Below, in pieces: positions 18,180 through 25,891 of a DNA stretch of 47,104 nt. A program made the translations under genes and the position numbers. The DNA lies in assembly GCA_017439585.1 (NCBI GenBank), contig JAFSIV010000019.1, positions 1 to 47,104 of the forward strand, written 5' to 3'. The number at the start of each line of letters is the position of its first letter. Within the stretch, counting starts at the first letter, position 1. Below the pieces are notes generated by a model. The model saw only the letters and a list, made by a program, of their open reading frames with translations, was not told where the DNA came from and ran no database searches. Source of the DNA: Clostridia bacterium (GTDB taxonomy: Bacteria > Bacillota > Clostridia > Oscillospirales > Acutalibacteraceae).

Positions 18180-18416
18180 AATGATAAGGACAGTAGCTTT
18201 TTAAAAAGACGCTTTCAGGGAAAATCGGTCGTAGACTGCAAGCCGATTTATGCGTTTTAAAAAGTGAGACCACCTTTGAGTGCCGAGGGTAGCAACTCGC
18301 GCCGTATCGCCTGCGTTAAAGGCTTCGAGAGTTCGCAAAATGCGAAAAAACGGGTGGAACCGCGGAGATTTTTATGCTTCGTCCCGAAAGATTATTCTTT
18401 CAGGGCGAAGTTTTTT
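18180..18416 (+). promoter_or_regulatory. T-box riboswitch (threonine) controlling thrS
   Basis: Leader RNA that senses uncharged tRNA-Thr and chooses between terminator and antiterminator. The T-box sequence GGGTGGAACCGCGG is at 18352-18365. Stem I begins near GATAAGGACAGTAGC (18183 on). The probable specifier is ACC at 18269-18271 (context GTGAGACCACCTTTGAG); the next triplet is also ACC, so the reading is threonine in either register. The terminator has CTTCGTCCCGAAAG (18377-18390) pairing with CTTTCAGGGCGAAG (18397-18410), with one G-U pair and one mismatch, followed by six T. Confidence 0.93.
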
Positions 18417-18436
18417 ATTTTTTGGAGGTAAATTAT

Positions 18437-20380
18437 ATGATTAAGGTGACTTTGAAAGGCGATGTTATAAAGGAATTTGAAGCCGGCATAACCGCTTATG
18501 AAGTGGCAAAAGAAATTAGTATGGGCTTGGCAAGGGCTGCTTGCGCCGCTCGTATCAACGGCGAAAATGCAGACCTTCGCACCGTTTTAAACGAGGACTG
18601 CGCCTTAGAAATTTTAACCTTTGAGGATGATTACGGTAAATGGACCTTCCGCCATACCGCTTCTCATATTTTGGCTCAGGCAGTAAAACGCCTTTTCCCG
18701 AATGCAAAGCTTGCAATCGGTCCTGCTGTTGAGGATGGTTTTTATTATGACTTTGATGTTGAAACAAACTTCACTCCCGAAGATTTAGAAAAAATCGAGG
18801 CAGAAATGAAGAAAATCGTTAAAGAGGATTTAAAGCTTGAAAGATTTTCTATGCCAAAAGCTGAGGCGGTTAAATATTTCGCCGATTTGGACGAGCCTTA
18901 TAAAGTAGAGCTCGCCGAAGGTATTGCTGACGGTGAGGAAATAAGCTTTTATCGTCAAGGCGATTTTACCGACCTTTGCGCAGGCGCGCATCTTATGAGC
19001 ACTGCTCAGGTTAAAGCCTTTAAGTTAACCTCTGCAACAGGTGCTTATTGGAGAGGCGATTCCTCAAAGAAAATGCTCTGCCGTGTATACGGAACTGCTT
19101 TCCCGAAACAAAGCGAGCTCGAAGCTCATTTAACAATGCTTGAAGAGGCTAAAAAGCGCGACCATAATAAGCTCGGTAGAGAATTAGAATTGTTTACAAC
19201 GGTTGATGTTATCGGTCAGGGTCTTCCGATTATGCTTCCTAAGGGTGCTAAAATTATTCAAACCCTCCAACGCTTTGTTGAGGACGAGGAATATAAACGC
19301 GGTTGGCAATTAACCAAAACTCCCTATATGGCAAAACGCGAGCTTTATAAGTTATCGGGACACTGGGATCATTATTTAGACGGTATGTTTGTATTAGGCG
19401 ACCCTGCCGACGAAACCAAAGAATGCTTTGCGCTTCGTCCTATGACCTGCCCATTCCAATATCAAGCATATCTAAACCGCGCCCGTTCTTACAGGGATTT
19501 GCCCCTTCGCTATAACGAAACCTCAACCCTTTTCAGAAACGAAGAATCGGGCGAAATGCATGGACTTATCCGCGTTCGTCAGTTCACCATTTCTGAGGGA
19601 CATTTGATGTGTACCCCTGAGCAGTTGGAGGATGAGTTTAAGTCCTGCTTAGAGCTTGCAATTTATATGCTTAAAACCTTAGGTCTTTATGAGGATGTTT
19701 CTTACCGTTTCTCTCAGTGGGACCCTGCTGACACCGAGAAATATATCGGCACTCCTGAACAGTGGGACGAAGCTCAGGGTATGATGACCAAAATTTTAGA
19801 CCACCTCGAAATTCCTTATAAGGTTGGTATCGGCGAAGCCGCTTTCTACGGACCTAAGCTTGATATTCAAATTAAAAATGTTTACGGTAAAGAGGATACT
19901 CTTATCACCATTCAAATCGACCAGATGCTAGCTGAAAAATTTGGTATGGAATATGTTGATAAGGATGGTCAGAAGAAAAATCCTTATATTATTCACAGAA
20001 CCTCAATCGGTTGCTATGAAAGAACATTAGCTCTTCTCATTGAAAAATATGCAGGCGCTTTCCCGATGTGGTTAGCTCCCGTTCAGGTTAAAATCCTCCC
20101 TATTGCCGACCGTCATTTAGACTATGCTTATGATGTTAAGCGCAAGTTAGAGGCTAAGGGTATCAGAGTAGAGCTTGATGACCGCAACGAAAAAATCGGC
20201 TATAAAATCCGCGAAGCCAGACTTCAAAAGCTTCCTTATATGCTCATTATCGGCGATAATGAGGTTGAAAAGGGTGAGGTTTCGGTTCGCAAACGCGGTG
20301 AAGACGGCGACCTCGGTGCTATGCCGACCGACGCCTTTATCGAAAGAGCCGTTTCGGAAATTGAGAATAAGGTGATTTAA
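18437..20380 (+). CDS. thrS: Threonyl-tRNA synthetase
   Basis: Charges tRNA-Thr. With the start at 18437 (MIKVTLKGD) it has 647 residues. An in-frame ATG at 18374 lies inside the T-box terminator and is rejected; TTGGAGG precedes the chosen ATG. Domains: TGS (about 1-62), editing domain with HTASH (73-77) and CAGAH (181-185), class II catalytic core with RPMTCPFQYQ (zinc Cys), FRNEESGEMHGLIRVRQF (motif 2) and HRTSIGCYERTLALLIE (motif 3 region), and an anticodon domain starting WLAPVQVKILPI. Motif 2 reads QFTISEGHLMCTPEQ rather than the usual GFTQDDAHIFCT, a variant form. Expression should rise under threonine starvation through the T-box. Confidence 0.96.
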   Translation: MIKVTLKGDVIKEFEAGITAYEVAKEISMGLARAACAARINGENADLRTVLNEDCALEILTFEDDYGKWTFRHTASHILAQAVKRLFPNAKLAIGPAVEDGFYYDFDVETNFTPEDLEKIEAEMKKIVKEDLKLERFSMPKAEAVKYFADLDEPYKVELAEGIADGEEISFYRQGDFTDLCAGAHLMSTAQVKAFKLTSATGAYWRGDSSKKMLCRVYGTAFPKQSELEAHLTMLEEAKKRDHNKLGRELELFTTVDVIGQGLPIMLPKGAKIIQTLQRFVEDEEYKRGWQLTKTPYMAKRELYKLSGHWDHYLDGMFVLGDPADETKECFALRPMTCPFQYQAYLNRARSYRDLPLRYNETSTLFRNEESGEMHGLIRVRQFTISEGHLMCTPEQLEDEFKSCLELAIYMLKTLGLYEDVSYRFSQWDPADTEKYIGTPEQWDEAQGMMTKILDHLEIPYKVGIGEAAFYGPKLDIQIKNVYGKEDTLITIQIDQMLAEKFGMEYVDKDGQKKNPYIIHRTSIGCYERTLALLIEKYAGAFPMWLAPVQVKILPIADRHLDYAYDVKRKLEAKGIRVELDDRNEKIGYKIREARLQKLPYMLIIGDNEVEKGEVSVRKRGEDGDLGAMPTDAFIERAVSEIENKVI

Positions 20381-20402
20381 GTTATCTAATATAATTAATA
20401 TC

Positions 20403-20440
20403 AAAAACGGTATGCATAAAATCTTATGCATACCGTTTTT
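20403..20440 (+). terminator. Terminator after thrS
   Basis: Perfect 17-base-pair stem: AAAAACGGTATGCATAA (20403-20419) with TTATGCATACCGTTTTT (20424-20440), four-base loop, ending in five T. It begins 23 bases after the thrS stop. Confidence 0.95.
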
Positions 20441-20564
20441 GCTTATCCTTATATTCATTGAAAATTAATAATTTTCTTAACGATTAAATAAATTTTCAAC
20501 GCCATTATCACAATACGCAAAATTACCGGCTACTTGCAATCGGGTCAAGGGCAAAGCCCTTGTC

Positions 20565-20775
20565 GTTTGGGGGTATGGCGACAAAGATGCAAAAATAAAA
20601 TAAATCTAAACCTGCCGACAAATTGAAAACGAAGTTTTCATTCTTTGTCGGCTTTTTAATTAAAATTAAACCTTGTCGACTAGGGGGAAATCGAAATTCC
20701 CCCTCAGGCGAATCTTTCCGCCCTTTCTTTTCGCCCACATAAGAAAGGGCGTGCCCGTCGCGGCATGAGCGACAA
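20565..20775. repeat. Structured intergenic repeat, copy 2
   Basis: Second long copy of the element at 15216-15430, same orientation. The last 90 bases are almost identical (AGGGGGAA hairpin, GCCCTTTCTT hairpin, GTCGC end). The first hairpin differs by a compensatory pair: GCCGACAAA (20614-20622) with TTTGTCGGC (20644-20652). A separate hairpin CAAGGGCaaaGCCCTTG lies just before it at about 20546-20562. The 540-base gap between thrS and the CoA ligase otherwise holds the thrS terminator and a promoter. Confidence 0.85.
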
Positions 20776-20857
20776 TTTAATCTTATTAAATCGTATTCAC
20801 AAACAACCTAAACATCTAACTATATCTATATTATATAATTATCATATTATTATATGG

Positions 20858-20886
20858 TTGACTTTTTCGCTTTAAAAGAGTAAAAT
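20858..20886 (+). promoter_or_regulatory. Promoter for the CoA ligase-iorAB operon
   Basis: TTGACT (20858-20863), 17-base spacer, TAAAAT (20881-20886), 34 bases before the ligase ATG. Confidence 0.75.
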
Positions 20887-20920
20887 GTTATAGAATGAAA
20901 TTATTGTATGAGGTTATTTT

Positions 20921-22555
20921 ATGACTATTGTTCATCTTCTTGAAAGAAACGCTGAGGAATTTGCTCAGGATACCGCGTTGGTTGAGATAAATCCCGACCA
21001 ACCCGAAACCAGACATATTACCTGGAACGAGTTTGAGCTTGTTGAAGCCTCCGCTCGCAGACATTACCGCCGCGAGATTACCTGGGAGGTTTTTAACGAA
21101 AAAGCGAACCGATGCGCTAATATGCTTAAACAATGCGGAATAGGAAAGGGTAACAAGGTTGCTATTTTGCTTATGAACTGCATTGATTGGCTGCCGATTT
21201 ATTTCGGTATTTTAAAGGTTGGAGCTTTGGCAGTTCCTTTGAATTTCAGATATTCTTCCGATGAAATTGATTACTGCGTAGGTCTTGCCGAGGTAGATAT
21301 GATGATATTCGGTCCTGAATTTGTGGGAAGAGTTGAAGCTATTGCCGGCAAGCTTTCTAAAAGACTTTCACTTGTATATTTAGGCGCGGCTTGCCCCGTA
21401 TTCGCAGAGGATTACAACGATTTAATCTCCGAATGTTCAGGAAGCTTCCCTAAATGCGAATTAGAGGAAACTGACGATGCCGCAATTTATTTTTCCTCAG
21501 GAACAACCGGTTTTCCAAAAGCGATTTTACATAACCACGAAAGCTTGATTCATTCTAGTATTGTTGAGCAAAAGCACCATGGACAAACTAAGGACGATTG
21601 CTTCTTATGTATCCCTCCTCTTTATCATACCGGCGCTAAGATGCACTGGTTTGGAAGCCTCATTTCAGGCTCAAAGGCGGTTATTTTAAAGGGTACTCAG
21701 GCTAAAAACATTTTGGAAGCCGCAAGCAGTGAAAAATGCTCTATTGTTTGGCTTTTAGTTCCTTGGGCTCAGGATATTTTAAATGCATTAGACCGCGGAG
21801 AGCTTAGTTTAAAGGATTATGACCTTTCAAATTGGAGACTTATGCATATCGGCGCTCAGCCTGTTCCTCAAAGTCTAATTTGCAGATGGCTCGAATATTT
21901 CCCAAACCACCAGTATGACACAAATTACGGTTTATCCGAATCCATAGGACCTGGCGCTGTGCATTTAGGTATTGAAAACACCCATAAGGTTGGTGCAATC
22001 GGTATTGCGGGCTATGGCTGGGAGGTTAAAATCGTTGATACCGAGGGCAACGAGGTAGAAAAAGGCTCAGTTGGTGAGCTTTGTCTTAAAGGGCCTGGTG
22101 TTATGACCTGCTATTATCATGACGAAAAAGCAACCGCCGACACTTTAAAAGACGGTTGGCTATACACAGGCGATATGGCTATGACTGATGAGGACGGATT
22201 TATTTACCTTGTTGACCGTAAAAAAGATGTTATTATAACTGGCGGTGAAAATCTGTATCCCGTTCAGATAGAAAACTTCTTGGCATCTAACAGTAAAATT
22301 AAGGATGTTGCGGTTATTGGTCTGCCTGACACTCGTTTGGGAGAAATCGCAGCCGCGATTATCGAGCTTAAACCTGATGTTACTTGCGATGAGGCCGAAA
22401 TTAACGAATTTTGCGCCGCTTTGCCTCGCTATAAAAGACCTCGCAAAATCATTTTTGCCGATGTTCCAAGAAACCCAACAGGAAAGATAGAAAAACCAAA
22501 ACTCAGAAAAATTTATGGAGCTGAGGGCTTGGTTGATTCTCAAAATAAATCTTAG
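20921..22555 (+). CDS. AMP-forming acyl/aryl-CoA ligase
   Basis: Member of the adenylate-forming ANL superfamily; activates a carboxylic acid with ATP and CoA. 544 residues. AMP-binding motif YFSSGTTGFPKAIL (about 188-202), NYGLSES (A5 motif), TGDMAMTDEDGFIYLVDRKKDVIITGG (A7-A8, hinge) and the catalytic lysine region NPTGKIEKPKL. An N-terminal insertion repeats an ITW motif twice within 40 residues (HITWNEFE.., REITWEVFNEKAN), likely a small internal duplication. It is followed after 23 bases by iorA and iorB, which interconvert arylpyruvates and arylacetyl-CoA, so arylacetates (phenylacetate, indoleacetate) are plausible substrates. Medium-chain or branched fatty acids cannot be excluded. 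It is not a PaaK by sequence pattern. Confidence 0.85.
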   Translation: MTIVHLLERNAEEFAQDTALVEINPDQPETRHITWNEFELVEASARRHYRREITWEVFNEKANRCANMLKQCGIGKGNKVAILLMNCIDWLPIYFGILKVGALAVPLNFRYSSDEIDYCVGLAEVDMMIFGPEFVGRVEAIAGKLSKRLSLVYLGAACPVFAEDYNDLISECSGSFPKCELEETDDAAIYFSSGTTGFPKAILHNHESLIHSSIVEQKHHGQTKDDCFLCIPPLYHTGAKMHWFGSLISGSKAVILKGTQAKNILEAASSEKCSIVWLLVPWAQDILNALDRGELSLKDYDLSNWRLMHIGAQPVPQSLICRWLEYFPNHQYDTNYGLSESIGPGAVHLGIENTHKVGAIGIAGYGWEVKIVDTEGNEVEKGSVGELCLKGPGVMTCYYHDEKATADTLKDGWLYTGDMAMTDEDGFIYLVDRKKDVIITGGENLYPVQIENFLASNSKIKDVAVIGLPDTRLGEIAAAIIELKPDVTCDEAEINEFCAALPRYKRPRKIIFADVPRNPTGKIEKPKLRKIYGAEGLVDSQNKS

Positions 22556-22578
22556 TTCTAATATATAGGAGAATAAAA

Positions 22579-24303
22579 ATGAAAAAACTTATGATTGGTA
22601 ATGAAGCGGTAGCCGCAGGTCTTCATGACGGCGGTTTGGGTGTTGTTTCAAGCTACCCCGGAACTCCTTCAACCGAAATTACTGAATTTTTAGCAAAATA
22701 TGATGATATACATAGCGAATGGGCACCTAATGAAAAGGTTGCTTGCGAAGTAGCTTTCGGTGCAAGCCTTGCAGGTGCTCGCTCGGCTTGTGCTATGAAG
22801 CATGTTGGTCTTAATGTTGCGGCAGACCCGCTTTTCACCTTGTCTTACACAGGTGTTAACGGCGGTATGGTAATCTGCGTTGCGGATGACCCTGCAATGC
22901 ATTCCTCTCAAAACGAGCAGGATTCTCGCCATTATGCAATAGCCTCAAAGGTTCCAATGCTTGAACCTGCTGATTCTATGGAAGCTTATACCTTTGCAAA
23001 AACCGCTTTCGAGTTGTCTGAAAAATATGATACTCCTGTAATCTTGCGTATGTGCACCCGTATTGCTCATAGTCAGTCTATTGTTGAAACAGGCGAAAAA
23101 ACCGAAGCCGTTTTAAAGGATTATGAGAAAAACCCCGCTAAATATATTATGATGCCGGGTAACGCTATTAAGCGCCACCCGTTTGTTGAAGAGCGCACCT
23201 TGGCTTTGCAGGAGCTTGCAGAAAACTGCATTTATAATACAGTTGAATACAATTCGGACGAAATCGGTATTATAACCTCAGGTTGTTCTTATCTTTATGT
23301 TAAAGAGGTTTTGGGCAATAAGGCTAGTATCCTTAAAATCGGTATGCCAAATCCCCTCCCTGTTAAAACCATAAAAGATTTTGCAAGCAAGGTTAAGAAG
23401 CTTTATGTTATAGAAGAGCTAGACCCGATTATCGAAACCCATGTTAAATCCTTAGGTATCGAGGTTATCGGCAAGGATAAATTCTCTATCTTAGGCGAGT
23501 TTTCTCAAAAGACTATTGCCGAGGCTCTTGGCTTAGAGGTTTCAGAAGGCATTAAGGCAGATGCCGTTATTCCTAACCGACCTCCTATGATGTGCGCAGG
23601 CTGTCCACATAGAGGTATGTTCTATACCTTAGCTAAAAATAAAATCACTGTTCACGGTGATATCGGTTGCTATACCTTAGGCGCAGTTCCGCCCCTTAGC
23701 GCTCTCGATTCAACTCTTTGTATGGGCGCATCTGTTTCAGGACTTCACGGATTTAATGCCGCAAGAGGAGCTGACGCTGAGAAAAAATCAGTTGCGGTTA
23801 TTGGCGACTCAACCTTTATGCATTCGGGTATGACAGGTCTTGTTAATGTTGCATACAACGCAACAAACTCAACCGTTATTATTCTTGATAACTCGATTAC
23901 AGGTATGACAGGACATCAGCAAAACCCAACAACCGGTTATAATATTAAGGGCGACCCTGCCGCAAAGGTTAATCTCGAAGACTTGTGCAAGGCGCTCGGT
24001 ATAGGCCGCGTAAGAGTTGTTGACCCGTATAATTTAAAGGCTTGCGAAACCGCTGTTAAAGAGGAACTAGCTGCCGAGGAGCCTTCGGTTATTATTTCTC
24101 GCAGACCTTGTGTTTTGCTTAAATCGGTTAAGCTTGAAGCTCCTTTAAAGGTTGATAACGATAAATGTAAATCTTGTAAGCGCTGTATGGGACTAGGCTG
24201 CCCTGCAATCAGTCTTAAAGACGGCAAGGCAAAGATTGATGCCACTCTTTGTGTTGGCTGCGGTGTTTGTAAGCAGCTTTGCGCATTTGATGCTATCGTT
24301 TAA
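22579..24303 (+). CDS. iorA: Indolepyruvate ferredoxin oxidoreductase, alpha subunit
   Basis: Large, TPP-binding subunit that oxidatively decarboxylates aryl 2-oxoacids (indolepyruvate, phenylpyruvate) to aryl-acetyl-CoA with ferredoxin; reversible. 574 residues: N-terminal pyrimidine-binding domain (GNEAVAAGLHDGGLGVVSSYPGTPSTE), TPP domain (CAGCPHRGMFYTL; VIGDSTFMHSGMTGL; ILDNSITGMTGHQQNP), and a C-terminal ferredoxin domain with CKSCKRCMGLGCP and CVGCGVCKQLC. Start MKKLMIGNEAVA follows TAGGAG. Second gene of the ligase-iorA-iorB operon. Confidence 0.95.
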   Translation: MKKLMIGNEAVAAGLHDGGLGVVSSYPGTPSTEITEFLAKYDDIHSEWAPNEKVACEVAFGASLAGARSACAMKHVGLNVAADPLFTLSYTGVNGGMVICVADDPAMHSSQNEQDSRHYAIASKVPMLEPADSMEAYTFAKTAFELSEKYDTPVILRMCTRIAHSQSIVETGEKTEAVLKDYEKNPAKYIMMPGNAIKRHPFVEERTLALQELAENCIYNTVEYNSDEIGIITSGCSYLYVKEVLGNKASILKIGMPNPLPVKTIKDFASKVKKLYVIEELDPIIETHVKSLGIEVIGKDKFSILGEFSQKTIAEALGLEVSEGIKADAVIPNRPPMMCAGCPHRGMFYTLAKNKITVHGDIGCYTLGAVPPLSALDSTLCMGASVSGLHGFNAARGADAEKKSVAVIGDSTFMHSGMTGLVNVAYNATNSTVIILDNSITGMTGHQQNPTTGYNIKGDPAAKVNLEDLCKALGIGRVRVVDPYNLKACETAVKEELAAEEPSVIISRRPCVLLKSVKLEAPLKVDNDKCKSCKRCMGLGCPAISLKDGKAKIDATLCVGCGVCKQLCAFDAIV

Positions 24304-24317
24304 GGAGGACTAGACTT

Positions 24318-24890
24318 ATGAAAACAACAAGTGTTATGATAGTTGGCGTTGGCGGTCAGGGAAGTCTTTTAGCCTCCAAGCTTTTAGGCAGACTTCTTAT
24401 GGACGAGGGCTATGATGTTAAGGTTAGCGAGGTTCACGGTATGAGCCAGAGAGGTGGCTCGGTTGTAACCTATGTTCGTTTCGGAGACAAGGTTTATTCA
24501 CCTATTATCGCCGAGGGCGAAGCTGATATAATTATTTCTTTTGAGAAATTAGAGGCAGCAAGATATTCCTCTTATCTTAAAAAGGAAGGGTTAATTGTAG
24601 TTAATACTCAGCAAATCGACCCGATGCCTGTTATTATCGGAAATGCTGAATACCCCGAAAATGTTTTAGAGGAGCTTAAATATAAAGGTCTTAATATCTG
24701 GAAGCTTGATGCATTATCATTAGCCGAGCAAGCAGGCTCTTCAAAGGCAGTTAATATTGTGCTTATGGGCAAAGCCGCTAAGCAGTTTGATATTCCTTAT
24801 GAGCGCTGGATTAAAGCCATTGAAAATACCGTTGCTCCAAAATTTGTTGAAATGAATAAAAAGGCTTTTGATTTGGGTTATAATAATTAA
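24318..24890 (+). CDS. iorB: Indolepyruvate ferredoxin oxidoreductase, beta subunit
   Basis: Small gamma-type subunit that completes the IorAB enzyme. 190 residues. VMIVGVGGQGSLLASKLLG and VSEVHGMSQRGGSVVTYVRFG are the marks of the family. AGGAGG precedes the ATG, 14 bases after the iorA stop. A strong terminator follows, closing the operon. Confidence 0.94.
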   Translation: MKTTSVMIVGVGGQGSLLASKLLGRLLMDEGYDVKVSEVHGMSQRGGSVVTYVRFGDKVYSPIIAEGEADIIISFEKLEAARYSSYLKKEGLIVVNTQQIDPMPVIIGNAEYPENVLEELKYKGLNIWKLDALSLAEQAGSSKAVNIVLMGKAAKQFDIPYERWIKAIENTVAPKFVEMNKKAFDLGYNN

Positions 24891-24892
24891 AG

Positions 24893-24940
24893 AAATATCC
24901 ACCTGTGATGTTCGTCAGTGATACACAGGTGGATATTTTT
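24893..24940 (+). terminator. Terminator after iorB
   Basis: 15-base-pair stem AAATATCCACCTGTG (24893-24907) with CACAGGTGGATATTT (24924-24938), 16-base loop, ending in T. It starts two bases after the iorB stop. The outer stem AAATATCCAC is the same as in the yebC terminator. Confidence 0.9.
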
Positions 24941-25161
24941 ATATAATAAAAACAGGTGAAATTCGAGCGGTTTAATTATGGATATAAGTTAATACATCGT
25001 AGGGGAGGGTCTCTGTGCCCTCCCGATAAATTTATTTCGACTTTAATAAACAGGAGGGCACGGAGGTCTTGGCTGCCGCCTCGGTCGGCGTTTCTGCTTC
25101 GCAGAGGTGTCCACCGGACACCCACACCCTCCCATACACGAGATTATTGATTGGAATATGA
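24941..25161. repeat. Intergenic repeat-type DNA with GTAGGGG motif
   Basis: Non-coding segment between iorB and the uvrB operon. It contains CGTAGGGGAGGG..CCCTCCCG (24998-25025, stem GGGAGGG/CCCTCCC) and GGTGTCC/GGACACC further on, in DNA clearly more GC-rich than its surroundings. The GTAGGGG..CCCG form recurs at 40838-40906. A 64-codon frame here has no family resemblance. Confidence 0.6.
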
Positions 25162-25890
25162 TTATTTTATTTTCTTTTCAAGCTCAGTAAGGATTCTTTT
25201 GCCCTCTTTATAGGTCTGTTTTGCGTTTTTGCTTTTCTCTAAGGTGGTGCCTTTTATTCTTCGGCAAGAAATTTGAAGGTCTTTTGGCAAAGAGCCTAAT
25301 TTTTCGTCGGTTGTGGCTTTATAAAAATCGTCGCCAAACTTTACAGGCTCGCCCTCAAATATGCCCGTTTCACCTCCGATTTTATCGAAATATTTAATCG
25401 AAGCCTCGTCGGTTATATAAAGCATTGTATCGTCGCTTATTACCTTGGCTTGCAGGCTTTGAAACTGGGCTAAGCGATAATTGACATCCTGAGTCTGAAC
25501 ATTAACGCTTAAATTTACAACCTGAACATTAACCTCGCCGTCGCCATTTAAATCTTTGCCTATTTTCTCGAAATATTTAGCAATAGGAGCGGTTTGGGTA
25601 TCGATTGCGGGAGTATAAGAGAAATAGATAACACTAAAATCATATTTAGGTCGGGTTGCGCACTGAGTTATCAAAACTGCAAGCACAACAGCTATAAAAA
25701 TAGAAATTAAGGTTTGCCATTTATAATGATACCAAAAGTTTTCCCGTTTTTCCTTAAAGGTTTCAGGGGTGACAGCGGTTTCGCTGGGCTTAGGTTCGGG
25801 AGAAAGTTCTCCATGCTGCATTTGTTTTAGCTCCAAAAAGCTTTTTCTTGCCTTTCTTTGCTCCTCTAAAATTTTGTTTTTCTTTGCCAT
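25162..25890 (-). CDS. Single-pass membrane protein of unknown function
   Basis: 242 residues, not recognised as a named family. Residues 1-55 are charged and probably cytoplasmic (KKNKILEEQRKARKSFLELK; KRENFWYHYKW). One hydrophobic helix spans about 58-77 (TLISIFIAVVLAVLITQCA). Residues about 80-242 should be outside the membrane and contain a DLNGDGEVNVQV phrase resembling an EF-hand/dockerin-type calcium loop, then a lysine-rich tail. Proteins with a NFWYHYKW-type motif before one helix occur in many gut Clostridia without a known role. The ATG follows the uvrB stop by one base, with AAGGAA inside the uvrB end, so it is translated with uvrB. Confidence 0.7.
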   Translation of the reverse strand: MAKKNKILEEQRKARKSFLELKQMQHGELSPEPKPSETAVTPETFKEKRENFWYHYKWQTLISIFIAVVLAVLITQCATRPKYDFSVIYFSYTPAIDTQTAPIAKYFEKIGKDLNGDGEVNVQVVNLSVNVQTQDVNYRLAQFQSLQAKVISDDTMLYITDEASIKYFDKIGGETGIFEGEPVKFGDDFYKATTDEKLGSLPKDLQISCRRIKGTTLEKSKNAKQTYKEGKRILTELEKKIK

Positions 25891-25891
25891 T

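Noticed and set aside
18374-18436. Upstream in-frame ATG extending thrS by 21 residues
   Set aside because: It lies within the T-box terminator stem; the ATG at 18437 has a strong RBS and the normal ThrS start.
20523-20738. 71-codon minus-strand frame
   Set aside because: It lies inside the structured repeat; the same frame is not kept in the copy at 15216-15430.
24956-25150. 64-codon plus-strand frame
   Set aside because: It runs through repeat-type GC-rich hairpin DNA and has no protein-like conservation.
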